NCBI RefSeq assembly: GCF_044359855.1
Contig: NZ_CP132291.1
Span: forward strand, 1,240,001-1,304,000
Origin: Rummeliibacillus pycnus_A
GTDB lineage: Bacteria; Bacillota; Bacilli; Bacillales_A; Planococcaceae
Reading direction: 5' to 3'
DNA: 64,000 nt
Positions 17,579 through 25,274 of the stretch are shown here, piece after piece. The translations under genes were made by a program, and so were the position numbers. Positions within the stretch are counted from its first letter, which is position 1. Each line of letters opens with the position of its first letter. The notes below the pieces were generated by a model that worked only from the letters and a program-made list of their open reading frames with translations, did no database searches and was not told where the DNA came from.

Positions 17579-18508
17579 CTAATAAACGGTTTCTTTAAAG
17601 AAGAAGCCAGTATCAAGTGGGCGAAGCTCTGGTTGAATCTCTTCAATTTTCGCTAATAATTCTTCTTTAATATCAAAATAAGTATCTGGTGAATCAGTAA
17701 ATGCATCAATTGCTTTTCGATAACATTCTGTAACCGTTACAACATAGTCTTCGGTTTGCAATACACCTTCGATTTTAAATGAGTCAATGTCAGCTTCAAA
17801 TAATTCATCTAATTCATCGATAATGCACATATCATTCGGACTATAGATATGTGTACCATTTAAATCTTCATATATTGGGTATTTGCTATTACGTTCTTTG
17901 TCATGTAAGAACATATTACGTGCTTCTTTACGATTTCCAACTTCCATCGCTTTTCCTTCATACAGGAAATAATGGCCAAGTAGTGGACGTTTTGATTGGA
18001 ACATACAAGTCATACCATGTACTTGTACTTCGATTTCAACTTCAGCATTCTCTTTAATCTCGACGATTTCTTCCATACTAAGTTCACGTGCAAGAATAGC
18101 ACGAGTTGCTCCACGTTTCCCCCAATAATTTGCTTGGAACCAGTTTGTTGCAATTGTTTCTGGACTCCAATGTAATGGGATTTCTATGCCAGCTTCACGT
18201 TTCGCAATAATAATAGCGGGGTCGCCAAAGACAATTGCATCGACGCCAATTTCCGCTAAATTCTGCATATATGGTACAAGGCCGTCAACGCGGTCATTAT
18301 GGTAAATCGCATTCATGGCTACATACACTTTTTTACCTGCGTCATGTATCAATTTTGTTGCTTCTTTAACTTGTTCAATAGTGAATTCTCCTGCTAAACG
18401 TAAACCAAATTGTTGTTCACCTATTAAAAAAGCATCTGCTCCCGCTTGGATAAGTGCTTTAATGTGTTCTACAGATTGTGGTGTCACGAGTAATTCAGGT
18501 TTCTTCAT
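17579..18508 (-). CDS. trhP1: U32-family tRNA hydroxylation protein TrhP1 (YrrN)
   Basis: Paralog of TrhP2, 309 residues, starting MKKPELLVTPQSVEHIKAL. The signature is degenerate (EVQVHGMTCMFQSKRPLLGHY, about 156-176): it keeps one cysteine but lacks the cluster cysteines, which suggests a partner or structural role. It sits between trmR and trhP2, the order of B. subtilis yrrMNO, and should act with them in xo5U34 synthesis. Confidence 0.92.
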   Translation of the reverse strand: MKKPELLVTPQSVEHIKALIQAGADAFLIGEQQFGLRLAGEFTIEQVKEATKLIHDAGKKVYVAMNAIYHNDRVDGLVPYMQNLAEIGVDAIVFGDPAIIIAKREAGIEIPLHWSPETIATNWFQANYWGKRGATRAILARELSMEEIVEIKENAEVEIEVQVHGMTCMFQSKRPLLGHYFLYEGKAMEVGNRKEARNMFLHDKERNSKYPIYEDLNGTHIYSPNDMCIIDELDELFEADIDSFKIEGVLQTEDYVVTVTECYRKAIDAFTDSPDTYFDIKEELLAKIEEIQPELRPLDTGFFFKETVY

Positions 18509-18514
18509 AAGTGG

Positions 18515-19147
18515 TCACCTCTTAATACAAATCAATAAACCATCACCAACAGGGAAGAATGTAGATTGATATTCTGGATTCGCAATAATCCATTCCGCAA
18601 ATTGGTGTAAGTTTCTAATCATTGTTCTTTTTCTTTTCGGTACATCTTTCATATCTAAGTTCGAAAGACCGTGCATATACATATTATCGATGTATAAAAT
18701 ACCGCCTTTTTTTACTAGTGGGCTATATTTTTCAAAAAACTTTTTATACTGTCCCTTCGCCGCATCAATAAAAACAGCATCATATGATGGGTACATGCTT
18801 TGGGCATCGACTTCTAACGCGTCTCCTTCAAGCAACTCAATATTATCTTTCACTGTGGATCTAGAAAGAAATTGCTTTGCTTGTTCAATCCGTGTTTCAT
18901 CACGTTCAATTGTTACAATTTTAGATTTTGGCAATGTTTCTGCCATTCGAATTGCTGAATAACCAATTGCGCTACCGATTTCTAAGATTGTGGCGGGATT
19001 TTGTATACGAAGCATTTGAAGTAAGATTTCAATCGCTGGTAATTGCATAATAGGAACAAAATTTTCTTCTGCAAATTGTTCCATCTCCATAAGCAATACA
19101 GATCGTGGTTGAATGAAGGATTTTGTATATGCATCCGAAATAGCCAT
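18515..19147 (-). CDS. trmR: tRNA 5-hydroxyuridine methyltransferase TrmR (YrrM)
   Basis: SAM-dependent enzyme that methylates 5-hydroxyuridine at position 34 to 5-methoxyuridine, the step after TrhP1/TrhP2. It resembles COMT-type methyltransferases: ILEIGSAIGYSAIRMAE (SAM site), ERDETRIEQA, FIDAAKGQYKKFF and VGDGLLICIKR at the end. The start at 19147 (MAISDAYTK, 210 residues) follows TTAGGAG at ten bases; upstream codons look non-coding. Six bases separate it from trhP1. Confidence 0.93.
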   Translation of the reverse strand: MAISDAYTKSFIQPRSVLLMEMEQFAEENFVPIMQLPAIEILLQMLRIQNPATILEIGSAIGYSAIRMAETLPKSKIVTIERDETRIEQAKQFLSRSTVKDNIELLEGDALEVDAQSMYPSYDAVFIDAAKGQYKKFFEKYSPLVKKGGILYIDNMYMHGLSNLDMKDVPKRKRTMIRNLHQFAEWIIANPEYQSTFFPVGDGLLICIKR

Positions 19148-19419
19148 ACATCGCTCACTCCTAAATTTCTTCCAGCTTCGGTGACTATACTCTCCTGGCA
19201 TCTCAGTTCTTCTGTCGAAAGCTTAAAACACACTTTCGATTCGGACTTTCAAATGAGCTTCGGAGGGCACAGAATACGAGTCAGATAGCCGTTACGACAC
19301 GACATTGCACACATTGGCTATCGTCCTTGAATGGAGCCACCACCGCTTTTTTATAAAAATACACTTTATCTTATCATGAAAATAGAAGAAAAGCGAGAGT
19401 CGCCCTTCTTCTATCACAG
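19148..19419. other. intergenic region between trmR and mltG
   Basis: A 272-base stretch with no convincing gene. It holds a wide inverted repeat GATAGCC (19284-19290) / GGCTATC (19316-19322), without a T-run, and stretches of higher GC. It shares no clear block with the miniature elements elsewhere. The trmR promoter is probably here. Confidence 0.5.
19382..19415 (-). terminator. probable mltG terminator
   Basis: Minus-strand TAGAAGAA with GGCGA / TCGC and TTCTTCTA, followed by TTTTCAT, five bases past the mltG stop. Confidence 0.6.
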
Positions 19420-20538
19420 TTACTTAATACTTTTTTCCACTTTATTTAAGTGTTCATCATATGTTTTTGAGAAATGGTTGATTCCTTTTTTGTCAGCTAC
19501 AAAGTATAAATAATCCGTTTCAGCAGGATTAATGGTTGCTTCTAATGATTCTTTGCCGGCATTGGAAATCGGACCAGGTGGTAATCCGGTGTTTTTATAA
19601 GTGTTGTATGGATTATTCACTTCTAAATCTTTATATAAAACACGAGATTTATGTTCACCTAGTGCATATAAAACAGTTGGGTCAGTTTGTAATGGCATTT
19701 TCTTGTCAAGTCGGTTATAGAATACACTCGCAATTGTTTCACGGTCGGTTTTTGCTGTTGCCTCACGTTCTAGTAAAGAGGCAAAAGTTAAGAATTTATG
19801 CACAGACATGTGTTTTTGTTTCAATTGTGCTGAGTATGAAGTAACGACTTCGTCAGTTTGAGCCACCATTTGTTCAGCTATTTCTTCAAGCTTTGGATTT
19901 TGTTCAAAGAATGGATAGGTTGAAGGGTATAAATATCCTTCAAGTGCATAGCGAATCTTCTTGTTATCTACAGCTTTTGTAACTGTATTGGGATATTTCT
20001 TTTTCATATCATTTATAAACGCTTTACTTGTCACTAAATCCATAAATTCTTTTTTTGAGTAATTCGTACTTTTTGCTACACGATCAGCAATTTCGTCAAT
20101 TGTCAATCCTTCAGGTATTGTAATTGTAAAAACTGGTTGGCGATATACTTTACCAGTTTTCAAACTTTGGATAATTTCATCAATCGTCATAGCTTGGGTC
20201 AATTTATATGTACCCGCTTGAAATTCTGACTCGTTTTTGAATTTGGTGTAATATTTAAAAACCTTTGCATTTTTGATAATGCCTCTATTTTCTAATGTTT
20301 GAGCAATTGTATCAATTGAAGAACCGATAGGCAATTCTACTTTTATCGATTTAGTAGCATTTTCATCTACTGGCTTTAAAGCACTAGAAACGTAAAAATA
20401 CATACTTATCCCCAGAATAAGTGCAAGAGCAACTATTATCCCGGATATTGTTAATGTTATTTTTCTAACGATTTTCTTTTCTGCCTGTCGTTCTTTTAAT
20501 TTATTTATTTTATCTTGGTTTGTCGAGTTCGTACCCAC
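19420..20538 (-). CDS. mltG: endolytic murein transglycosylase MltG
   Basis: Membrane-bound lytic transglycosylase that cuts nascent glycan strands and helps set their length. The 372-residue form starts at GTG 20538, seven bases after a perfect AGGAGG. A cytoplasmic basic segment is followed by one membrane helix (about 31-55), a LysM-like subdomain (PIGSSIDTIAQTL) and the YceG catalytic domain with Glu in SLLEREA, the later SVFYNRL and QTDPTVLYALG. Orthologous position to B. subtilis yrrL. Confidence 0.95.
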   Translation of the reverse strand: MGTNSTNQDKINKLKERQAEKKIVRKITLTISGIIVALALILGISMYFYVSSALKPVDENATKSIKVELPIGSSIDTIAQTLENRGIIKNAKVFKYYTKFKNESEFQAGTYKLTQAMTIDEIIQSLKTGKVYRQPVFTITIPEGLTIDEIADRVAKSTNYSKKEFMDLVTSKAFINDMKKKYPNTVTKAVDNKKIRYALEGYLYPSTYPFFEQNPKLEEIAEQMVAQTDEVVTSYSAQLKQKHMSVHKFLTFASLLEREATAKTDRETIASVFYNRLDKKMPLQTDPTVLYALGEHKSRVLYKDLEVNNPYNTYKNTGLPPGPISNAGKESLEATINPAETDYLYFVADKKGINHFSKTYDEHLNKVEKSIK

Positions 20539-20633
20539 TACATGTCCTCCTTTAAGAAGAGTATACTTCGCTTTAATTATTCTATCCAACTACGGACTCT
20601 AGCTTTTAAAGCACCCTCCGCTATCAAATAAAA

Positions 20634-20664
20634 AAAGCGGAATGCTAAAAACTCATTCCGCTTT
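20634..20664 (-). terminator. terminator of the ireB-ruvX-DUF1292 operon
   Basis: A perfect 11-base stem AAAGCGGAATG / CATTCCGCTTT with a 9-base loop and seven T on the minus strand, 16 bases past the last gene. Confidence 0.92.
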
Positions 20665-20679
20665 GGCGACTTGTATCAA

Positions 20680-20973
20680 TTACTCTTCGCCGAATTCAGC
20701 ATCAAGAGTGTTTAATACTTCTTCAACCATATCCCATTCTTCATCTGTTTCGATTGGAACAAGTTCTCCGCCTTCACCATCTTCAGCTGGAACAACAGCA
20801 GATGCGAAAATTTCTACTTCTTCGCCTGCTTCTGCGCCTTCTTTATAATATAGAACATATGATTTTCCGAAGTCTTCAGAATCGAAAGTATAAAGTACTG
20901 CGTATACTTGTTCGTTTCCGTTTTCGTCTACAGCAACAATATGTTCGTGATCGTGTTCGTGTTCATGTGCCAT
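20680..20973 (-). CDS. DUF1292 protein, second copy, with His-rich N-terminus
   Basis: Acidic DUF1292 protein (97 residues) of unknown function. The domain (DENGNEQVYAVLYTFDSEDFGKSYVLYY to PIETDEEWDMVEEVLNTL) is like that of its upstream neighbour, from which it is separated by 33 bases, so the pair looks like a tandem duplication. It differs by the leader MAHEHEHDHEH, a cluster of five histidines in eleven residues that could bind metal ions; that role is only inferred. A strong AGAGGTG site precedes the ATG. Confidence 0.88.
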   Translation of the reverse strand: MAHEHEHDHEHIVAVDENGNEQVYAVLYTFDSEDFGKSYVLYYKEGAEAGEEVEIFASAVVPAEDGEGGELVPIETDEEWDMVEEVLNTLDAEFGEE

Positions 20974-21006
20974 TATTAGGTCACCTCTTCAAATTATTTA
21001 TGTTAC

Positions 21007-21297
21007 TTATTCTGCTTCGATATCTTCATCAAGTTCTTCAATGACTGATTCGATAAAATCCCATTCTTCTTCCGTTTCGATTGGTGATAATTCACCATCT
21101 GTGCCGTCTTCTGAAGGGATGAATGCTGAAGCAAAGATTTCTACTATTCCATCTTCGTCTTCAGAACCAATTACAGAATAAAGTACATATGATTTTCCGA
21201 ACTCTTCAGAGTCAAATGTATGAAGTACTTCGCAAAGCTGTTCATTTCCTTCATCATCAACGATTGTGATGTGACGTTGTTCAAATTCTTCTTCCAT
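21007..21297 (-). CDS. yrzB: DUF1292 protein YrzB
   Basis: Acidic 96-residue protein that by sequence (ITIVDDEGNEQLCEVLHTF, EEFGKSYVLY, PIETEEEWDFIE) is the closer match to B. subtilis YrzB, encoded in the same ireB-ruvX-yrzB operon. Function unknown. It lies nine bases after ruvX. Confidence 0.92.
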   Translation of the reverse strand: MEEEFEQRHITIVDDEGNEQLCEVLHTFDSEEFGKSYVLYSVIGSEDEDGIVEIFASAFIPSEDGTDGELSPIETEEEWDFIESVIEELDEDIEAE

Positions 21298-21306
21298 TTT
21301 TTCACC

Positions 21307-21729
21307 TCATAATTGTTTTCGGTCCAAAAAACCTTGAAGGATCATGACCGCAGCCATTTTATCAATGACTTTTTTTCGATTTTTGCGTCGAACATCTGCT
21401 TCTATTAGCAGACGTTCCGCAGCCATCGTTGTTAATCGTTCATCCCAGAGTGTAACAGGCATAGCAAATGTGTCTTCTAGCAGCTTTGCATATGCCTTTG
21501 AAGCCTCACCCCTAGGACCAATTGTATTATTCATGTTTTTCGGGAATCCGACAACGAATTCCGTCACTCCATATTGTTGGACGAGTTCTCGAATTCGTTC
21601 AATACCAAATTCTTCGTTCTCTTCATCGATTTTCACAGTTTCAATACCTTGGGCAGTCCAACCAAGTGCGTCACTAACTGCTACTCCAACTGTTTTGGAG
21701 CCAACATCTAAACCCATTATTCTCATCAT
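21307..21729 (-). CDS. ruvX: Holliday-junction resolvase-like RuvX (YqgF family)
   Basis: RNase H-fold nuclease family; in E. coli the homolog is needed for 16S rRNA 5' processing, and Holliday-junction resolution has been proposed. Visible are RIMGLDVGSKTVGVAVSD with the catalytic Asp (residue 7), VGFPKNMNNTIGPR and DERLTTMAAE. 140 residues, normal. It overlaps ireB by four bases (ATGA). Confidence 0.94.
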   Translation of the reverse strand: MMRIMGLDVGSKTVGVAVSDALGWTAQGIETVKIDEENEEFGIERIRELVQQYGVTEFVVGFPKNMNNTIGPRGEASKAYAKLLEDTFAMPVTLWDERLTTMAAERLLIEADVRRKNRKKVIDKMAAVMILQGFLDRKQL

Positions 21730-21995
21730 TTTGCCTCGTTATTCTTCTTGATATAGAACTTTACAAGTTCCTCTAAAATTTCGTCACGTTCAAGCTTACG
21801 AATTTTGTTACGAGCCTCCTGATGACGCGGGATATAAGCAGGATCCCCTGATAATAGGTAACCAACGATTTGGTTAATTGGATTATACCCTTTTTCTTCT
21901 AGTGCTGCATGAACATGAAGCATGGTTTCTCTTACTTCTTGTTCCATAGATTCTTCCGGGAAATTAAATTTCATCGTTTGATCAAACTTACTCAT
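21726..21995 (-). CDS. ireB: IreB family regulatory phosphoprotein (YrzL)
   Basis: Small DUF965 protein (89 residues), related to Enterococcus IreB, a substrate of the PASTA Ser/Thr kinase. The core EKGYNPINQIVGYLLSGDPAYIPRHQ is nearly invariant in the family. The start MSKFDQTMKFNF at 21995 has GAGGTG six bases upstream; a GTG three codons earlier lies within that site and is rejected. First gene of the ireB-ruvX-yrzB operon, 74 bases after alaS. Confidence 0.94.
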   Translation of the reverse strand: MSKFDQTMKFNFPEESMEQEVRETMLHVHAALEEKGYNPINQIVGYLLSGDPAYIPRHQEARNKIRKLERDEILEELVKFYIKKNNEAK

Positions 21996-22069
21996 GCTCA
22001 GCACCTCACTTTAAAGTTGTTGAAATTATAAATCTGTTCATTGATAGTATACCTGATTCTTACTACCTT

Positions 22070-24733
22070 TTAAATAGATTTTACATAATTATACACAGAA
22101 TCCAAAGCTTCTACCAATTTAGAGCCATCTTTTGCTCCAGCCATAGCCATATCAGGACGACCGCCACCTTTACCGCCGCAAAGTTCAGCTACATGTTTAA
22201 CGATATTACCTGCATGATAGTTCCCACCAGCTATATCTTTTGTCACACCTGCACAAAGCATAACTTTGTCACCAGCAGTTGCGCCGAGAACGATAATACT
22301 ATTATCCATTTTTACTTTCAAATCGTCCATTAATTGACGTAATTGGTTGTTGTCTTTTGCATCTACTTTTGTAGCAAGAACAGTTACTTCACCAATTTGT
22401 TGCGCTGCAGACAGAATATTAGATGCTTGAGCACCAGCTATTTTAGCAGAAAGTGAAGCATTTTCACGTTGTTGTTCTCTTAAATCATGTTGTAAACCTT
22501 CAACACGAGCAACTAAATCTTTTGGATTTGCTTTAAGTAGACTAGCTGTTTGTTCAAGAATACGTTGTTCTTCTTTTGCTGCAAGATATGCTGCTTGACC
22601 CGTAACGGCTTCGATACGACGAGTACCAGCACCAATACCACCTTCAGAAACAATTTTAAAGAAACCTATTTCAGAAGAACGTTTAACGTGAATACCACCG
22701 CAAAGTTCAATTGAGTAATCAGATACTTGAACAACTCGTACTTCATCACCATATTTTTCACCGAATAAGGCCATAGCACCCATTGCTTTTGCATCTGAGA
22801 TTGACATTTCTTCGATTACTACAGGAATGTCTTCCCATACTTTTTCATTGACACTACGTTCAATTGTTTCTAGCTCTTCTTTTGTAACTGCTCCGAAGTG
22901 TGAGAAGTCAAAACGTAAACGATCTGGACCTACATATGAACCAGCTTGGTTAACATGATCACCTAGTGTATCTTTTAATGCACGTTGTAAAAGGTGAGTT
23001 GCTGTGTGGTTTTTGACTGTTAAATTACGTTCAGCGCGATCCACTTTTGCCAATACCTTATCTTCAACATTCATTTCACCAGATTCGATAGTGACTGTAT
23101 GCAAAGCTTGACCATTTGGTGCTTTTTGAACATCTTTCACAAATGCTGTAAATGAATCATTTGAAATGGTACCGTGATCCGCAACTTGTCCACCCATTTC
23201 GGCATAGAATGGCGTTTCAGCTAAAATAACTAATACTTCTTCACCTTCTGAAGCTCTTTTTGCCTCTTGACCACCTACAACCATTGCAGCAACTGTTGTA
23301 TGGGCTTCTAATGATTCATAGCCGACGAATGTGCTTTGCTGAGTTAAGTTAGCCAATACTTCTGATTGTACATGCATAGAATCAACATCTTGACGTGCAT
23401 TACGAGCACGTTCACGTTGTGCTTCCATTTCATCATTGAATCCTTCTTCATCTACTGTCATACCAACTTCTTCAGCATATTCTTCAGTAAGCTCTACTGG
23501 GAAGCCATAAGTATCATATAAACGGAAGGCATCTCTTCCTGGAATCTCTGTTTCACCTTTTGCTTTTTGTGCTTCTACCACTTCGTTAAAAATAGCTAAT
23601 CCATCATGAAGTGTTTCATGGAAACGTACTTCTTCGTTTTTAATTACACGTGCGATAAATTCTGCTTTTTCTTTTACTTCTGGGTAGAAGTCTACCATAA
23701 TGTCGCCAACTGTTGGTACTAGTTCGAACATAAACGGTTTTTCGATACCAATTTGTTTTGCATAACGTACTGCACGACGCAATAAACGACGTAATACATA
23801 ACCACGACCCTCATTTGAAGGAAGCGCACCATCACCGATAGCAAAGGCTACTGTTCGAATATGGTCTGCGATTACTTTAAACGGCGTGTTAATATCTTCA
23901 TCACTACCGAAGATTTCACTTAATTCAATTTCGCCAGGACGTTTGTAAGTACGATTAGCAAATTCTTCGATTTTTCCGATGATCGGCATGAATAAATCTG
24001 TATCAAAGTTAGTAGGGACATCTTGTACTACTGAAGCCATACGTTCTAACCCCATACCTGTATCAATGTTCTGTTTTGGCAGTGGAGTATAGGTACCATC
24101 TGGATTATGGTTAAATTGAGAGAACACAAGGTTCCAAATTTCAAGATAGCGTTCGTTTTCTCCACCTGGATATAGTTCAGGATCTTTTGGATCATTGCCG
24201 TATTTTTCGCCACGATCATAGAAAATTTCAGAGTTTGGACCACTTGGACCTTCACCGATATCCCAGAAGTTACCTTCAAGACGGATTAAGCGTTCTTCAG
24301 GAATACCAATTTCATTTTTCCAAATATCGTATGCTTCTTGGTCTTCAGGATGGATTGTAATAGATAATTTTTCCCCATCAAAGTCCATCCATTTAGAATC
24401 AGTTAAAAATTCCCAAGCATAGTGGATTGCTTCTTTTTTAAAGTAATCGCCGATTGAGAAGTTCCCAAGCATTTCAAAGAATGTATGGTGACGTGCTGTT
24501 TTACCTACGTTTTCAATATCATTTGTGCGAATTGCTTTTTGAGCATTTGTAATACGTGGATTTTCAGGAATAACTGAACCATCAAAGTATTTTTTTAAAG
24601 TTGCTACACCAGAGTTAATCCAAAGTAATGACGCATCATTAATTGGAACAAGTGGCATACTTGGTTCTTGTTTATGATTTTTTTCTTCGAAGAATTCAAT
24701 GAATTTACGACGAATTTCTGCAGATGTTTGCAT
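22070..24733 (-). CDS. alaS: alanyl-tRNA synthetase
   Basis: Class II synthetase of 887 residues. The order is catalytic domain (SAEIRRKFIEFFEEKNH, RHHTFFEMLGNFSIGDYFK, GMGLERMASV), tRNA recognition domain, editing domain (HTATHLLQRAL and CGGIHV zinc-site residues) and C-terminal DHHA1 domain (CGGKGGGRPDMAMAGAKDG). The start at 24733 follows AAAGGAGG at eight bases. Expression should depend on tRNA-Ala charging through the T-box leader at about 24955-25190; a miniature element is lodged between that leader and the start codon. Confidence 0.97.
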   Translation of the reverse strand: MQTSAEIRRKFIEFFEEKNHKQEPSMPLVPINDASLLWINSGVATLKKYFDGSVIPENPRITNAQKAIRTNDIENVGKTARHHTFFEMLGNFSIGDYFKKEAIHYAWEFLTDSKWMDFDGEKLSITIHPEDQEAYDIWKNEIGIPEERLIRLEGNFWDIGEGPSGPNSEIFYDRGEKYGNDPKDPELYPGGENERYLEIWNLVFSQFNHNPDGTYTPLPKQNIDTGMGLERMASVVQDVPTNFDTDLFMPIIGKIEEFANRTYKRPGEIELSEIFGSDEDINTPFKVIADHIRTVAFAIGDGALPSNEGRGYVLRRLLRRAVRYAKQIGIEKPFMFELVPTVGDIMVDFYPEVKEKAEFIARVIKNEEVRFHETLHDGLAIFNEVVEAQKAKGETEIPGRDAFRLYDTYGFPVELTEEYAEEVGMTVDEEGFNDEMEAQRERARNARQDVDSMHVQSEVLANLTQQSTFVGYESLEAHTTVAAMVVGGQEAKRASEGEEVLVILAETPFYAEMGGQVADHGTISNDSFTAFVKDVQKAPNGQALHTVTIESGEMNVEDKVLAKVDRAERNLTVKNHTATHLLQRALKDTLGDHVNQAGSYVGPDRLRFDFSHFGAVTKEELETIERSVNEKVWEDIPVVIEEMSISDAKAMGAMALFGEKYGDEVRVVQVSDYSIELCGGIHVKRSSEIGFFKIVSEGGIGAGTRRIEAVTGQAAYLAAKEEQRILEQTASLLKANPKDLVARVEGLQHDLREQQRENASLSAKIAGAQASNILSAAQQIGEVTVLATKVDAKDNNQLRQLMDDLKVKMDNSIIVLGATAGDKVMLCAGVTKDIAGGNYHAGNIVKHVAELCGGKGGGRPDMAMAGAKDGSKLVEALDSVYNYVKSI

Positions 24734-24757
24734 GAATATTTCCTCCTTTAATACTAT

Positions 24758-24949
24758 GGCTTTGTTTAACAACACTGTTGATATTTTATCCGTTTCGCTA
24801 CAGGCGGACGCTTTCCGCGGGCGAACCAACGAGCCTCCTCGTTCTCTACGCTCTCTATGGGGTCTCGTTTGCCTCGCTTTCCCGCAGGAGTCGCCGCCTT
24901 TCGCCTAAGTAAGATGCATAAAAAAATCACCAATATCATTTAACAGACC
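24758..24949. mobile_element. miniature inverted-repeat element in the alaS leader
   Basis: A 192-bp non-coding insertion of the same family as that at 15403. Ends read inward as GGCTTTGTTTAAC and GGTCTGTTAAATG, each followed by ATTGGTGAT or CTGTTGAT. Flanking 9-mers TAATACTAT (24749-24757) and AAATACAAT (24950-24958) match at seven of nine positions, as expected for an aged target duplication. The GC-rich core includes GCTTTCCGCGGGCGAA, GAGCCTCCTCG, GGGGTCTCG and CCCGCAGGAGTC. It separates the T-box terminator from the alaS ribosome-binding site by almost 200 bases. Confidence 0.78.
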
Positions 24950-24954
24950 AAATA

Positions 24955-25190
24955 CAATAAAAAAACCCTCATCCACTGTAACAGGGACGAAGGTTAATTT
25001 TCGCGGTACCACCCTAATTATAATAGTTTGCACTATTATCTCTCGATTGACCTTAACGCGGTAAACGGCAGTTTTTGACTGCACTCAGGACGAGCTTTTC
25101 CAAAATGGTAAGTGAAGGTTCTCACAGCCCAGGAACCTCTTTCTGTACACTTTCCAAAAAGTACTTTTTTCCATCAACGATTTAATTATA
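24955..25190 (-). promoter_or_regulatory. T-box leader of alaS
   Basis: The minus strand carries the conserved T-box AGGGTGGTACCGCG (25002-25015 region) followed by a terminator hairpin (AACCTTCGTCCC / GGATGAGGGTT, 24964-24995) with a T-run. Upstream are the stem I elements, with a GCT alanine codon in GGAAAAGCTCGTCC as the likely specifier, fitting alaS. A TATAAT at 25185-25190 may be the -10 box. Uncharged tRNA-Ala would favour the antiterminator. Confidence 0.92.
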
Positions 25191-25274
25191 GGGTTTCTTA
25201 ATATAGTACATTTGCCGAAAACGATTTATCTCCGACTTTACTCATACTTATTTTAAAAAATGCAAGTCATTATG

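Noticed and set aside
18690..18962. Antisense frames over 90 codons within real genes (also 1135-1326, 21344-21751, 38721-39128, 59015-59338)
   Set aside because: These mirror strongly conserved genes, have no ribosome-binding site and show Ser/Thr-rich shadow composition.
19148..19419. Membership of the trmR-mltG gap in the miniature-element family
   Set aside because: The end motifs and core blocks are missing and no target duplication is seen, despite the raised GC content.
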